Part shown: positions 25,111 through 34,303 of the stretch, piece after piece
Numbering within the stretch: the stretch's first letter is position 1
Layout of the letters: every line of letters starts with the position of its first letter
NCBI GenBank assembly: GCA_030532895.1
Contig: JAUNKF010000020.1
Location: 1-59,652 of the forward strand
From: Lautropia sp.
GTDB lineage: Bacteria; Pseudomonadota; Gammaproteobacteria; Burkholderiales; Burkholderiaceae_E
Reading direction: 5' to 3'
Length of the DNA: 59,652 nt
Notes under the pieces: model-generated
Databases searched by the model: none
What the model saw: the letters and a program-made list of their open reading frames with translations, nothing else
Told to the model about the DNA's origin: nothing
Program-made: the position numbers and the translations under genes

Positions 25111-26313
25111 ATGACCGATCAGGACATCAAAGCCACGCTGACCATCAGCCTGCTGGCCGCCTACGCCGACAGCCACAAGCACGATCGTGAGCGCGACGAA
25201 ATCCGCCGGATTGCCGAGGGGCTGGCCGGCTCGGCCGAAATCAATCTCGCCTCGCTCTATCAGGACGTGCTGTTCAAGCGCACGAGCCTTGAGGCTGCGG
25301 CCAAACAGCTTCAAAGCGAGGAATCCCGCCAGCTGGCCTATGAAATGGCCGTTTGCGTCTGTGATGCCGATGGCAGCACCAGCGAGAAGGAGCTGGCTTT
25401 TCTGAAGGAGCTTCGGGCTGCCCTGGATTTGGATGCCGGTTTTGCGCAAGCAACGCTGGATGAGACAGCGAGCATGGCCGAAGCACCGCTGGCTGTCAGC
25501 CCCTCAGCGTCCACCTCACCGACCGGCAGCCACCCGGCAGCGGCCATCTCCCAGCCCTCCGCATCGCCAACACCGGCAACATCCGCCCCCTCGCCCGCCC
25601 TTCAGCCCAGCAACGGCTTTGGCCACTCGGCAGGCACGGCCACCCAAAGTGCAGCGGATGCCTCAACGCTGGGTCTGGGCGCCGGTGCAGCACTGGGCGC
25701 CACCCTGGCCGGCCAGGACAACAACGCCCAACTGCCCGTGCCCACGTCAGCCGCTGCGCCGGCATCGGGCACCACCCGGCCCAGCACGATGAGTCCGGCC
25801 GAGATCGACCAGAAGATTTTGCGCGCCGCCATCACGAACGGCGCCATCGAACTGCTGCCCGAATCGCTCTCGACGATGGCGATCATCCCGTTGCAGATGC
25901 GGCTGGTTTACCAGATTGGCGAAAGCTATGGGTATTCGCTCGACAAGGGCCATATCCGGGACTTTCTCGCCACCGTCGGCATCGGCATGACCTCGCAGTA
26001 TCTGGAGCAGGCCGCCCGCAAGCTGCTGACCGGGCTGCTCGGCAAGAAACGCAGCAAAGGGTTGTTCGGCAAGGCCGGCAAGCAGGCCATCAGCTCTGGC
26101 ATGAGCTTTGCCGCCACCTATGCACTGGGTCATGTAGCCAACCAGTATTACGCCGGCGGCCGCACGCTCTCGACGGACGTGCTGAAAAACACCTACAACC
26201 ATGTCCTGCAACGGGGCCAGAGCCTGCAAACGCAGTACCAGCCCCAGATCGAGGCCGAAGCCCGCACGCTGGATGCCGGCAAGGTGATGGCAATGGTGAG
26301 CGGCCGGGGTTAA
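25111..26313 (+). CDS. TerB-like N-terminus with DUF697-like C-terminus
   Basis: 400 residues in three parts. Residues 1-115 resemble a TerB (tellurite-resistance) helical domain, with DRERDEIRRIAEGL and CDADGSTSEKELAFL. Residues ~120-225 are a Pro/Ala/Ser-rich linker, probably disordered. Residues ~230-370 resemble DUF697 (YcjF-type), with AAITNGAIELLPESLSTMAIIPLQMRLV and small Gly/Ala-rich helices that may enter the membrane. Function unknown; the family assignment is from pattern only. The ATG at 25111 follows AAGGAAG. Its stop codon sits inside the palindrome at 26310-26360. Confidence 0.6.
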   Translation: MTDQDIKATLTISLLAAYADSHKHDRERDEIRRIAEGLAGSAEINLASLYQDVLFKRTSLEAAAKQLQSEESRQLAYEMAVCVCDADGSTSEKELAFLKELRAALDLDAGFAQATLDETASMAEAPLAVSPSASTSPTGSHPAAAISQPSASPTPATSAPSPALQPSNGFGHSAGTATQSAADASTLGLGAGAALGATLAGQDNNAQLPVPTSAAAPASGTTRPSTMSPAEIDQKILRAAITNGAIELLPESLSTMAIIPLQMRLVYQIGESYGYSLDKGHIRDFLATVGIGMTSQYLEQAARKLLTGLLGKKRSKGLFGKAGKQAISSGMSFAATYALGHVANQYYAGGRTLSTDVLKNTYNHVLQRGQSLQTQYQPQIEAEARTLDAGKVMAMVSGRG

Positions 26314-26360
26314 GGATACGCAGAACAAGTCCACGCAGGACGTGTTCTGCGTATCCTTAA
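26310..26360. terminator. Palindrome holding both convergent stop codons
   Basis: TTAAGGATACGCAGAACA (26310-26327) is the exact reverse complement of TGTTCTGCGTATCCTTAA (26343-26360). The 15-base centre again pairs GTCC with GGAC. The TAA at 26311-26313 ends the TerB-like gene and the TTA at 26357-26359 ends ynfA on the other strand. The RNA from either side folds to the same hairpin, so this should act as a two-way terminator, although it has no T-run. Confidence 0.8.
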
Positions 26361-26689
26361 TCCGCCGCCGGCTGCAAGGCAATCACGGCCATGCCGGTGA
26401 GCGCGATGGCCGCCCCGGCCATGTCCCAGCGCGTCAGCGACACGCCATCGACGACGCGCAACCAGATCAGTGCAATGGCAATGTACATGCCACCATAAGC
26501 GGCATAGGTTCGCCCGGCAGCCGTTGGATGCAGCGTCAGCAACCAGGCAAAGAGCGCCAACGAGACGGCCGCCGGCACCAGCAACCACCACGACCTGCCC
26601 TGTTTCAGCACAAGCCACGGCAGATAACACCCCACGATCTCGGCCACGGCCGTCAGGGCAAACAGGAAGGCAATGGATATCAGTTTCAT
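26357..26689 (-). CDS. ynfA: YnfA family (UPF0060) membrane protein
   Basis: 110 residues, four helices, matching YnfA in length and sequence: [56 protein letters not shown]. YnfA proteins resemble small multidrug-resistance pumps; their true substrate is debated. The ATG at 26689 begins the conserved N-terminus. Divergent from the kinase at 26840 and convergent, through the shared palindrome, with the TerB-like gene. Confidence 0.94.
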   Translation of the reverse strand: MKLISIAFLFALTAVAEIVGCYLPWLVLKQGRSWWLLVPAAVSLALFAWLLTLHPTAAGRTYAAYGGMYIAIALIWLRVVDGVSLTRWDMAGAAIALTGMAVIALQPAAD

Positions 26690-26804
26690 CCATCCATTGT
26701 CCCCTGTCCCAAGTTACGTTCCAAATCGGCCCCTCTCGTATACCCGTACACCCCAAACGCACCGCCCACCAAAACACCGGCCCCCTCTTACAATCTCCTC
26801 ATCA

Positions 26805-26820
26805 CGCGCCAGGTGGCGCG
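26805..26820 (+). other. Tetraloop hairpin in kinase leader
   Basis: CGCGCC-AGGT-GGCGCG pairs perfectly and lies just ahead of the ribosome site CAGGAA (26826-26831). A possible -10 box TACAAT is at 26789-26794, without a recognisable -35. May tune translation; no ligand motif seen. Confidence 0.35.
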
Positions 26821-26839
26821 GCCTTCAGGAATCCTGACG

Positions 26840-27724
26840 ATGAAAATCACGAGCTTTGGTGAGGTGTTGTGGGACGATTTTCCGGGCGGCAAGGTGCTGG
26901 GCGGCGCGCCACTGAACGTGCTGGTACGGCTGGCCGCGCTCGGGGCGGATGGCAGCATCATCAGCAGCCGTGGCGAAGATCAGGATGGTGAGATCCTTGA
27001 GCAGCAGGTTTCGGCCAAAGGGGTGAGCACCCAACTGCTCCAGCGCAGCCCCGATCAACCCACGAGCCTCGTCAAGGTCAAGCTGGACGCGGACGGCATC
27101 GCCACCTACGACATCGTCTACCCCTGCGCCTGGGATCGCATCCGCTTTCAGGAGGAAGCGGCCCAGCGCGTGGCGGAGTCGGATGCCTTCATCTACGGCA
27201 GCCTCTCAGCCCGAGACCCGGTAAGCAGCGCCACGCTCGAACAATTGCTGGAGCGCGCCCGCTTCAAGATCTTCGACGTGAACCTGCGTCCGCCCCACTA
27301 TCAAAGCGAACAGGTGCTGGCGCTGATGAAGCAGGCCGACCTGATCAAGCTCAACGACGATGAGCTGTATGAACTGGCCGAAGCCGCCGGCTCGCACTAT
27401 CACTCGATGCTGCAGCACATGCTGTACCTGAGCGAGCTGACGCACACGCCCAGACTGTGCGTGACGCTGGGCGGGCACGGCGCCGTCTACCTGGAAGAAG
27501 GCCGCTTCTACCATCACAATGGCTACCGCGTGAAGGTGGTCGATACCGTCGGATCGGGCGACAGCTTCCTGGCAGGCCTGATTCACAAGCTGCTGGACAA
27601 AGCCCCGGCCGACGATGCGCTGGCCTTTGCCTGTGCCCTGGGCGCCCTGGTGGCCGCGCATCAGGGCGCCACGCCCGACATCAGCCTGCAAGACATCGAG
27701 ATGTTCATGAATCCAATGCCCTGA
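26840..27724 (+). CDS. PfkB-family carbohydrate kinase, fructokinase-like
   Basis: 294 residues. The N-terminus (SFGEVLWDDFPGGKVLGGAPLNV) has the di-Gly substrate hinge of fructokinases; the C-terminal PfkB signature DTVGSGDSFLAGL carries the catalytic Asp. It phosphorylates a sugar, most likely fructose, with ATP in the cytoplasm. The start at 26840 is preceded by CAGGAA and gives the family length; the long upstream frame overlaps ynfA on the other strand and is not used. No sugar transporter is adjacent, so the substrate is inferred from sequence style only. Confidence 0.85.
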   Translation: MKITSFGEVLWDDFPGGKVLGGAPLNVLVRLAALGADGSIISSRGEDQDGEILEQQVSAKGVSTQLLQRSPDQPTSLVKVKLDADGIATYDIVYPCAWDRIRFQEEAAQRVAESDAFIYGSLSARDPVSSATLEQLLERARFKIFDVNLRPPHYQSEQVLALMKQADLIKLNDDELYELAEAAGSHYHSMLQHMLYLSELTHTPRLCVTLGGHGAVYLEEGRFYHHNGYRVKVVDTVGSGDSFLAGLIHKLLDKAPADDALAFACALGALVAAHQGATPDISLQDIEMFMNPMP

Positions 27725-27851
27725 CATCCGTCCGAAAAAAACGCACAGCGAACACCTCATCCCGCGAGCGACAGAACCCGCAGAGCACTCACCCCCATCA
27801 CGGCGCCAGACTTGCCCCCACAGGTCTGGCTTGCCCCTTCCTGACACCGCC

Positions 27852-28667
27852 ATGACCGAACAAGCAAAAACCTCCCTTCCCCGCGTCCTTTTCCTCGGCT
27901 ATGGCCGGATGGGGTCGGCCCTCGGCGAAGCCTGGCTCAAAGCCGGCCTCGTGGCCGGCATCGATGCGGTCGATCCGCACCTCGACGCCCCGGTACAGGC
28001 GCAGGTGTTTCGTGCCACCACCGAACTGACGGATACGCCCCATGAGCTGATCGTGCTGGCCGTGAAACCGGCGATGGCGCGAGAAGCCCTGCAATCCCTG
28101 CCGGCCGAGCGGCTCAAGACAGCCACCGTCCTGTCGGTGATGGCTGGCGTGCCGATCAGCACACTGGAAGCTGCCCTGCCCACGGCACGGCCCGTGGTGC
28201 GCAGCATGCCCAATACCCCGGTGATGGTCGGCCAAGGGTGCACCGGTCTCTTTGGCAACGCGCAGCTCACGCCCACCATGCGAGCGGCCATCGACCAGTT
28301 GTTCCATGCCGTGGGCAAGGCGTTCTGGGTGAAAGATGAAACCCAGCTGCATGCCGTCACCGCCCTCAGCGGCAGTGGCCCCGCCTATTACCACCTGTTC
28401 AGCGAGGCGCTGGCCGATGCCGCCATCAAGCTGGGGCTGCCACGCGAGATGGCGATCGAGATGGCTGCTCAAACCGCGCTGGGTGCCGCCACGCTGCAAA
28501 ATCAGGCAGGCGCCGATTTCGTTGCGCTGCGCCAGGCTGTCACCTCCCCCAACGGCACGACGCACGCCGCCATCGTCCGTTTCGAGGAAGACGGCGCGCT
28601 ACGCCAGCTCGTGGAAGCAGCCGCTACCCGGGCATGCCGTCGCTCGGAAGAACTGGCTGGCAGCTAA
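27852..28667 (+). CDS. proC: Pyrroline-5-carboxylate reductase
   Basis: 271 residues. The Rossmann start FLGYGRMGSALGEAWL binds NAD(P)H; the C-terminal signature GSGPAYYHLFSEALADAAIKLGL and TSPNGTTHAAI are diagnostic. It makes proline from pyrroline-5-carboxylate, the last step of proline synthesis. The ATG at 27852 is chosen for family length (a start seven codons earlier is possible). Convergent with the betaine-type importer at 28835; both gene products can raise compatible-solute levels, which may be chance. Confidence 0.93.
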   Translation: MTEQAKTSLPRVLFLGYGRMGSALGEAWLKAGLVAGIDAVDPHLDAPVQAQVFRATTELTDTPHELIVLAVKPAMAREALQSLPAERLKTATVLSVMAGVPISTLEAALPTARPVVRSMPNTPVMVGQGCTGLFGNAQLTPTMRAAIDQLFHAVGKAFWVKDETQLHAVTALSGSGPAYYHLFSEALADAAIKLGLPREMAIEMAAQTALGAATLQNQAGADFVALRQAVTSPNGTTHAAIVRFEEDGALRQLVEAAATRACRRSEELAGS

Positions 28668-28726
28668 ACAGCCATTTTCATTAGCGGCCATATCAACCTT
28701 GATCACGACCACTCACCCAGCAAGAC

Positions 28727-28757
28727 GGTATGGGCACACGGCAACCTCGCCCATACC
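28727..28757. terminator. Perfect 9-bp hairpin between proC and betaine ABC genes
   Basis: GGTATGGGC (28727-28735) pairs with GCCCATACC (28749-28757) around a 13-base loop, in the 167-bp gap between two convergent stop codons. No T-run; likely a shared terminator or 3'-end hairpin. Confidence 0.5.
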
Positions 28758-28834
28758 ACCCATACCAGCCATCCTGTTCAGCCACTGCTCAGCGCACTCA
28801 TGTCGCTCCAGCTTGGCAAGATGAGCAAAGCGCA

Positions 28835-29653
28835 TCAGACCTCGCCGCGTTTGGCCACGCTCATGAACTCCGCCACATAAGCATTGGCCGGGTTGTTCAT
28901 CAACTCGTCAGGCGTGCCGGTTTGTACCAGCTCGCCGGCGTTCAGGATGGCGATCCGGTTGCCCATCTTCATCGCCTCGTCGATGTCGTGTGTGATGAAG
29001 AGGATCGTCTTGTTCAGGCGCTGCTGCAAATCGAGCACCGTATCCTGCAAGCGGATGCGGATCAGCGGGTCGAGCGCTGAAAATGCCTCGTCCATCAGGA
29101 TGATGTCGGTATCGGTGGCCAACGCCCGCGCCAACCCCACGCGCTGACGCATGCCGCCTGAGAGCTGATCAGGATAACTGTCGAGCTGGTCGCCCAGACC
29201 CATCTCGTTCAGCCAGTGGGCAGCCCGCTCCTGCTGCGCCCGCCGCGGCAAACGTCGCACACGCAAACCGTAGCAGGCGTTTTCCAGCACCGTCAGATGC
29301 GGCAACAGCCCGAAATGCTGAAACACCATGCTGACCCGCTCCTGGCGGAATTGCCTTAACCCCTTGGCATCGAGCGCCGTCACGTTCAACTGCCCAGCCC
29401 AGATTTCCCCCTCGCTCGGCTCGATCAGCCGGTTCACATGTCGCACCAGTGTCGATTTGCCCGAGCCGGACAGGCCGATGATGCAGAAAATTCCCCCTTC
29501 GGGAATCTCCAGATCGATCTTGCGCAACCCCACCTGACACCCGGTGCGATTGAGGATCTCGGTGCTGGATACCCCATCATGCAACAGTGCCAGCGCCGCC
29601 TTCGGCTCGGGGCCATACACCTTGCTGATGTTTTTGAAGGACAAGGCGCTCAT
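28835..29653 (-). CDS. Glycine betaine/proline-type ABC importer ATPase (ProV-like)
   Basis: 272 residues. Walker A LSGSGKSTL, signature LSGGMRQRVGLARAL, Walker B IILMDEAFSALDPLIR and the HDIDEAMKMGNRIAIL segment are those of ProV/OpuAA. It stops at ~270 residues, so the C-terminal CBS pair that senses ionic strength in ProV/OpuAA is missing. It overlaps the fused binding-protein/permease gene by 4 bases (ATGA) and is transcribed after it. Probably imports betaine, choline or a related quaternary amine. Confidence 0.9.
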   Translation of the reverse strand: MSALSFKNISKVYGPEPKAALALLHDGVSSTEILNRTGCQVGLRKIDLEIPEGGIFCIIGLSGSGKSTLVRHVNRLIEPSEGEIWAGQLNVTALDAKGLRQFRQERVSMVFQHFGLLPHLTVLENACYGLRVRRLPRRAQQERAAHWLNEMGLGDQLDSYPDQLSGGMRQRVGLARALATDTDIILMDEAFSALDPLIRIRLQDTVLDLQQRLNKTILFITHDIDEAMKMGNRIAILNAGELVQTGTPDELMNNPANAYVAEFMSVAKRGEV

Positions 29654-31494
29654 CGGCGTTTTCTCCCATAAGCCTGCGTGATCCGGTCGATGACGATGGC
29701 GAGTATCACGATCGCCGCCCCCGCCTCGACGCCCTGACCGATGTTCAACGTCTGAATGGCCTGCAACACCGGCTCACCCAACCCGCGCGCCCCGATCATC
29801 GAGGCAACCACCGCCATGCCCAGCGACATCATCACCGCCTGATTGATGCCCGCCATGATCGACGGGCGGGCCTGCGGCAGCTGCACCCACCACAACAACT
29901 GCCAGCGGGTGCTGCCGAAGGCTTCGGCCGCCTCCACCATGCGCGGATCAACCTGCCGGATACCCAATGCCGTAAGGCGGATCAATGGTGCAATCGCATA
30001 AACGACCGTGGCAAACAGCGCCGGCACCTTGCCGATGCCAAAGAGCATCAGCACCGGAATCAGGTAGACGAAGCTCGGCATCGTCTGGATGATGTCGAGC
30101 ACCGGCGTGAACAGCCGATGCAGGCGGTTGCTGCGCGCCATCAGCACGCCCAGCGGAAAGCCGATGAGCACGGTGAAGCAGGCCGAGGCGATCAGCAGCG
30201 CCAATGTCTGCATCAGCGGCACCCACAAGCCTATCGCCCCCACCAGATAGAAGCCCAGCACACCTGACATCGCCTTCCAGACGCTGCGGGTGGCATGCCA
30301 GGCCAAGGCGGCCAGCAACAGCAGCACGAGCCAGGCTGGCGTACCGATCAGCGTGCGCTCCAACGGCAGCAGGAAGTGATCCAGCATCGCCCGGCTGATG
30401 GCACGAAACTGTTCCCCAAAACGCTGCACCGTCCGGCTCAAGCCCTGATTCAGACGCTCGGCCACCGACCAGGCCGGAAAAAAAGCGCGGCGCCCATCGC
30501 CCCCTGCTGTCTCGCTGCGCGCTTCAAGCCGCGCCTTGGCCTGCGGCGAGACCCAAACCGACCAGACCTCAGGATACGCCTGTAAGAAGATCTCGGCCTG
30601 CGCATCGGCCTTGCGCCGGTTTTCTGCCATGTCGAGCATCAACCCGTTCAACAGGGCCGGCTCGACCTGAATGTGCTCGATCAGCCGAACCAGCTCAGGG
30701 TGCTGCCGATGAAAGTCCGTCGACACCGCCATCGCAAGCTTCGACACCGGAAAGCCCGACACACAACGCGTGGGCTTGTCCCGCTTCAGGAGAGCATCCC
30801 AACACCGCGCGTCATAGGGCGGAAACCCGATCCGGTACAACTGGTATTTGGCCATCAGGGCCGAGGGCTGCCAGTAATAGAACAGCACCGGTTTGCGCTG
30901 CTCGATGGCGGCTGCAATCTCGGCATCCAGCGCAGCCCCCGTACCTGGCAACACGTTGCTGTACTCGCTTGCCAGCCCCGTGTTCTCCAACAGCCGGGTA
31001 TTGAAGCCCTCGCACACCCAACCGGCCGGACAGTTCAACAAGCGCGCCCGCCCCGGTTGCTCCGGGTTGGGAAACAGGTGCGCAAAACGCGGCAGATCCT
31101 CCACCCGATTCAGATCCGGGTTTGCCTCTTTCACATACTGCGGCACATACCAGCCCTGCTCGGCACCGCCCTTGAGCGTGTTGCCCAGCACCTTCACCTT
31201 CCCCGCCTGCTCGGCCTTGCCCATCACGGCAGAACGCCCCACCCACTGCTCGGCAATGACCTGGATGTCGTTCTGCATCAAGGCCGTCTCCAACGTGGTG
31301 GTCGAGCCAGGCACGATTTCGGTCTGACACCCATAACCATCGCGCAACAGCCGCGCGAGGACGGCCGTCATGATCTGGCCGCTCTCCCAGTCCAGCCCCC
31401 CGAGGCGGATCGGCTTGGCGGTCGGACAAGCCGCCTGGACACCCAAGGCCCAACACAGCACACAGACAGCGATCAACGCTTTTTTCAGGATCAT
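29650..31494 (-). CDS. Fused betaine-type substrate-binding protein and permease
   Basis: 614 residues. Residues 1-22 are a signal peptide (ILKKALIAVCVLCWALGVQA). Residues ~23-310 form an OpuAC/ProX-type binding domain with aromatic residues suited to a quaternary amine (GGLDWESGQ, AEQWVGR, LFYYWQPSALMAKY) and several cysteines. Residues ~375-610 are a ProW-type permease (PLGVLMARSNRL, TMPSFVYLIPVLMLFGIGKVPAL, EAAEAFGSTRWQLLWWVQLPQA). Fused systems such as OpuABC usually carry the binding domain at the C-terminus, so this order is uncommon. Start at 31494 has AAGGG upstream. Confidence 0.88.
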   Translation of the reverse strand: MILKKALIAVCVLCWALGVQAACPTAKPIRLGGLDWESGQIMTAVLARLLRDGYGCQTEIVPGSTTTLETALMQNDIQVIAEQWVGRSAVMGKAEQAGKVKVLGNTLKGGAEQGWYVPQYVKEANPDLNRVEDLPRFAHLFPNPEQPGRARLLNCPAGWVCEGFNTRLLENTGLASEYSNVLPGTGAALDAEIAAAIEQRKPVLFYYWQPSALMAKYQLYRIGFPPYDARCWDALLKRDKPTRCVSGFPVSKLAMAVSTDFHRQHPELVRLIEHIQVEPALLNGLMLDMAENRRKADAQAEIFLQAYPEVWSVWVSPQAKARLEARSETAGGDGRRAFFPAWSVAERLNQGLSRTVQRFGEQFRAISRAMLDHFLLPLERTLIGTPAWLVLLLLAALAWHATRSVWKAMSGVLGFYLVGAIGLWVPLMQTLALLIASACFTVLIGFPLGVLMARSNRLHRLFTPVLDIIQTMPSFVYLIPVLMLFGIGKVPALFATVVYAIAPLIRLTALGIRQVDPRMVEAAEAFGSTRWQLLWWVQLPQARPSIMAGINQAVMMSLGMAVVASMIGARGLGEPVLQAIQTLNIGQGVEAGAAIVILAIVIDRITQAYGRKRR

Positions 31495-31683
31495 GGCCCT
31501 TCCCAATGCCCCACAACAAGCCAGACGCCCCAATGAGAGATGCCCGGAAGGCTGCCGTGGGCGTCAAAACACGAGGCAATCAACATTCTCGATGATGGCA
31601 GCGATCAAACCGGATCGTGCTCCCTGCCCCGTCATGCACATCTGAAGGCGCTGTCGCAGGCGCGAACCGGTGCGAGGGATGCC

Positions 31684-31724
31684 AAAAAAATACCCCGGTA
31701 AACCCGTCAAAGGTCTACCAGGGT
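31684..31724 (-). terminator. Rho-independent terminator after nrdJ
   Basis: Read on the minus strand, ACCCTGGTA pairs with TACCGGGGT (one mismatch) and is followed by ATTTTTTT. It lies 75 bases after the nrdJ stop and separates nrdJ from the betaine transporter genes. The rest of the 304-bp gap at 31495-31798 shows no other element. Confidence 0.85.
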
Positions 31725-31798
31725 CTTTCAGGCGTTAGCGCTTTGGGACAAAATGCAACGTCGTGCTACAGCCGCGGCCTACAAGCTTGGGCAGCAGA

Positions 31799-34303
31799 TC
31801 AACCACAGCTGCCCACCATGCCGCATTGGGTGCAGTAGTCGCAACCATCCTTGCGGATCACGGCATGCGCACCACATTCGGCACACTTCTTGCCGGCCAT
31901 CACGCCCGGATTGAGCGAACCATTGCTCACCACCGGCTCGGCCTCCGCCCGCGGCAGCTCCTCCGGCTCGAAAAGCGAAGCCTGCACGGCTTCCTGCCGC
32001 TTGGCGATCAGATTCTGGATGGCATAGGCGATGGCAGCCACCTCGCTATCGTGCCAGCGAGGCACCAGCGTCCCATCAGCCTTTTCATAGGTACCCAGAC
32101 GCACCGGGCCACGATCCCAGCTCACCTTGCGCATGTCGGAGAGTGCCCGATCAAGAAAGCCGCCACGGGCTGCCAGACTCAGCATCCGCATCGTGGCCGT
32201 GATCCACTGCTGTGACTCACCACTCTGGCCCACCGGCATGAAGAACTCGATGGCCCGCTCCACCTGCCCCTTGCCATCAGCCGTGGGCAACGGCAGGAAG
32301 GACACGATCAGATACAGGCGCTGCTGACCTTCGTGCGTCCAGTACTCGATCTTCTCGGCCACGGCCTGCAAGGCGCCTTTCGGGCGACGCTCGACCACGG
32401 CACGCATCGGATCGTAGTCGGAAGGCGCGGCCACCGGCGGCGGAGCCGCGACCTTGCTGTCAGCCGTCGGTGCCTCTTCCTGCTTGGCCGGCTCGGCCTC
32501 CAGCACAGCCCCCAGGATCAGGTTCGGCCGGTACGTGGCCAGCCCTTTCAGACGAGCTTTCCAGGCTTTGGCATACAGATCCTTGAAATCTTCATACGGA
32601 TAATCGGCCGGCACGTTGACGGTCTTCGAGATCGAGGTGTCGACGAACGGCTGCACGGCCTCCATCATCGCCACATGCTCTTCGGCCGTCATCGCCAGCG
32701 CGTTCACGAAATACTCGGGCAGCTTCTCCATGTCGCCACCCTGCGCCTTGTACAGACGCCAGGCGTAATCCTCGACCAGATACTCGCTGCGGCTGCCATC
32801 GGCTTCCCGCTTCTTGCGGGTATATGTCCATGAAAACGGCGGCTCGATACCGTTCGAAGCGTTGTCGGCAAAGGCCAGACTCACGGTACCGGTCGGCGCG
32901 ATCGACAGCAGGTGACTGTTACGCAAACCGTACTTGCGGATATCGGCCTTGATGTCCTCAGGCAGACGGCTCACGAAGCTGCTGGCCGGCTTTTTCTCGG
33001 TGCCCAGGTATTTGGCGGCATCGAACTTCGGGAATGCCCCTTTCTCCTTGGCCAGCTCGACCGAGGCGCGATAGGCGGCGTCACGCATCGTCTCGGCGAT
33101 GCGGGCAGCCATCTCACGGCCTTCGGCGCGGTCATAGCGCAGCTTCAGCATGGCCAGCGTATTGCCCAGCCCCGTGAAGCCCACGCCGATGCGGCGCTTC
33201 GCAGCGCTTTCGGCTTGTTGCTGCGGCAACGGCCAGAAAGTCACGTCCAGCACGTTGTCCAGCGCGCGCACCTGCACCGCCACCACCTTGGCAAAGGTCT
33301 CGAAATCGAACGCGGGTTCGCCCCCTTCGCCAAAGGGGTTACGCACGAAGCGCGTGAGGATGATCGGGCCAAGATCGCAGCAACCATAGGGCGGCAGCGG
33401 CTGCTCACCGCAGGGGTTGGTGGCCTCGATCGACTCGCAGTAATTCAGGTTGTTGTCACGTGCGATCGCATCGACGAACAGGATGCCCGGCTCGGCGAAG
33501 TCATAGGCCGACTTCATGATCGTGTCCCACAGCTCTCGGGCACGCAGCGTGCGGTACACCCACTTGCCGTCTTCACGCTGATACCCGCCCTTGGCCAGCA
33601 CCTGCTTGCCGGGCTTGGCCTTGTGCACCAGCGTCCACTCGGCATCGGCCTCCAGCGCGCGCATGAACTCGTCGGTGACGCCCACCGACACGTTGAAGTT
33701 GTTCCAGCGGCCCGGCGTGCGCTTGGCCGTGATGAAGTCGAGCACATCCGGATGATCGATCCGCAGCACCCCCATCTGCGCACCACGGCGGCTGCCCGCG
33801 CTCTCGACGGTGGCGCAGCTCTGGTCGAAAACGTTGATGTAGCTGCACGGGCCGGAGGCGATCGAATGCGTGCCCTTCACCTCGGCCCCGTTGGGGCGGA
33901 TGCGCGAAAAATCATAGCCCACACCACCGCCGCGACGCATCGTCTCGGCAGCCTCCCGCAGGGCCTCGTAAATGCCAGGATAACCGTCATCATCCACACC
34001 CTGGATGCAATCCCCCACCGGCTGCACGAAACAGTTGATCAGCGTGGCCTGGATGTCGGTGCCGGCCGCGCTCATGATGCGACCCGCGCCGATGGCGCCG
34101 GCGTGCAGATTGCTCAGGAATTTGGCCTCCCACTCGGCCCGGATCTCGGGCTTTTCAACCGAAGCCAGTGCACGCGCCACTCGCGCGAACAGCTCGGCCT
34201 CGCTGGTTTCACCGTGCTTCAGGTATTTCTCGGCCAGCACGTCATGGCTGATCGGCTGCACGGAAAGCTCCGTCGCACGGGAAGGAAGGGCGTCACGTTT
34301 CAT
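31799..34303 (-). CDS. nrdJ: Class II (adenosylcobalamin-dependent) ribonucleotide reductase
   Basis: 834 residues. The catalytic loop reads SIEATNPCGEQPLPPYGCCDLG, with the Asn-x-Cys-x-Glu triad; an N-terminal cysteine lies in LINCFVQPVGDC; and LSIAPTGTVSLAFADNASNGIEP follows. The C-terminus is a zinc-ribbon type tail with CAEC, CTQC and a final CG motif that in the family recharges the active-site cysteines. It makes deoxyribonucleotides using adenosylcobalamin rather than an iron subunit, so it works with or without oxygen. The ATG at 34303 lacks a strong ribosome site but overlaps an upstream frame (ATGA). NrdR-like boxes lie at 34623-34670. Confidence 0.94.
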   Translation of the reverse strand: MKRDALPSRATELSVQPISHDVLAEKYLKHGETSEAELFARVARALASVEKPEIRAEWEAKFLSNLHAGAIGAGRIMSAAGTDIQATLINCFVQPVGDCIQGVDDDGYPGIYEALREAAETMRRGGGVGYDFSRIRPNGAEVKGTHSIASGPCSYINVFDQSCATVESAGSRRGAQMGVLRIDHPDVLDFITAKRTPGRWNNFNVSVGVTDEFMRALEADAEWTLVHKAKPGKQVLAKGGYQREDGKWVYRTLRARELWDTIMKSAYDFAEPGILFVDAIARDNNLNYCESIEATNPCGEQPLPPYGCCDLGPIILTRFVRNPFGEGGEPAFDFETFAKVVAVQVRALDNVLDVTFWPLPQQQAESAAKRRIGVGFTGLGNTLAMLKLRYDRAEGREMAARIAETMRDAAYRASVELAKEKGAFPKFDAAKYLGTEKKPASSFVSRLPEDIKADIRKYGLRNSHLLSIAPTGTVSLAFADNASNGIEPPFSWTYTRKKREADGSRSEYLVEDYAWRLYKAQGGDMEKLPEYFVNALAMTAEEHVAMMEAVQPFVDTSISKTVNVPADYPYEDFKDLYAKAWKARLKGLATYRPNLILGAVLEAEPAKQEEAPTADSKVAAPPPVAAPSDYDPMRAVVERRPKGALQAVAEKIEYWTHEGQQRLYLIVSFLPLPTADGKGQVERAIEFFMPVGQSGESQQWITATMRMLSLAARGGFLDRALSDMRKVSWDRGPVRLGTYEKADGTLVPRWHDSEVAAIAYAIQNLIAKRQEAVQASLFEPEELPRAEAEPVVSNGSLNPGVMAGKKCAECGAHAVIRKDGCDYCTQCGMVGSCG

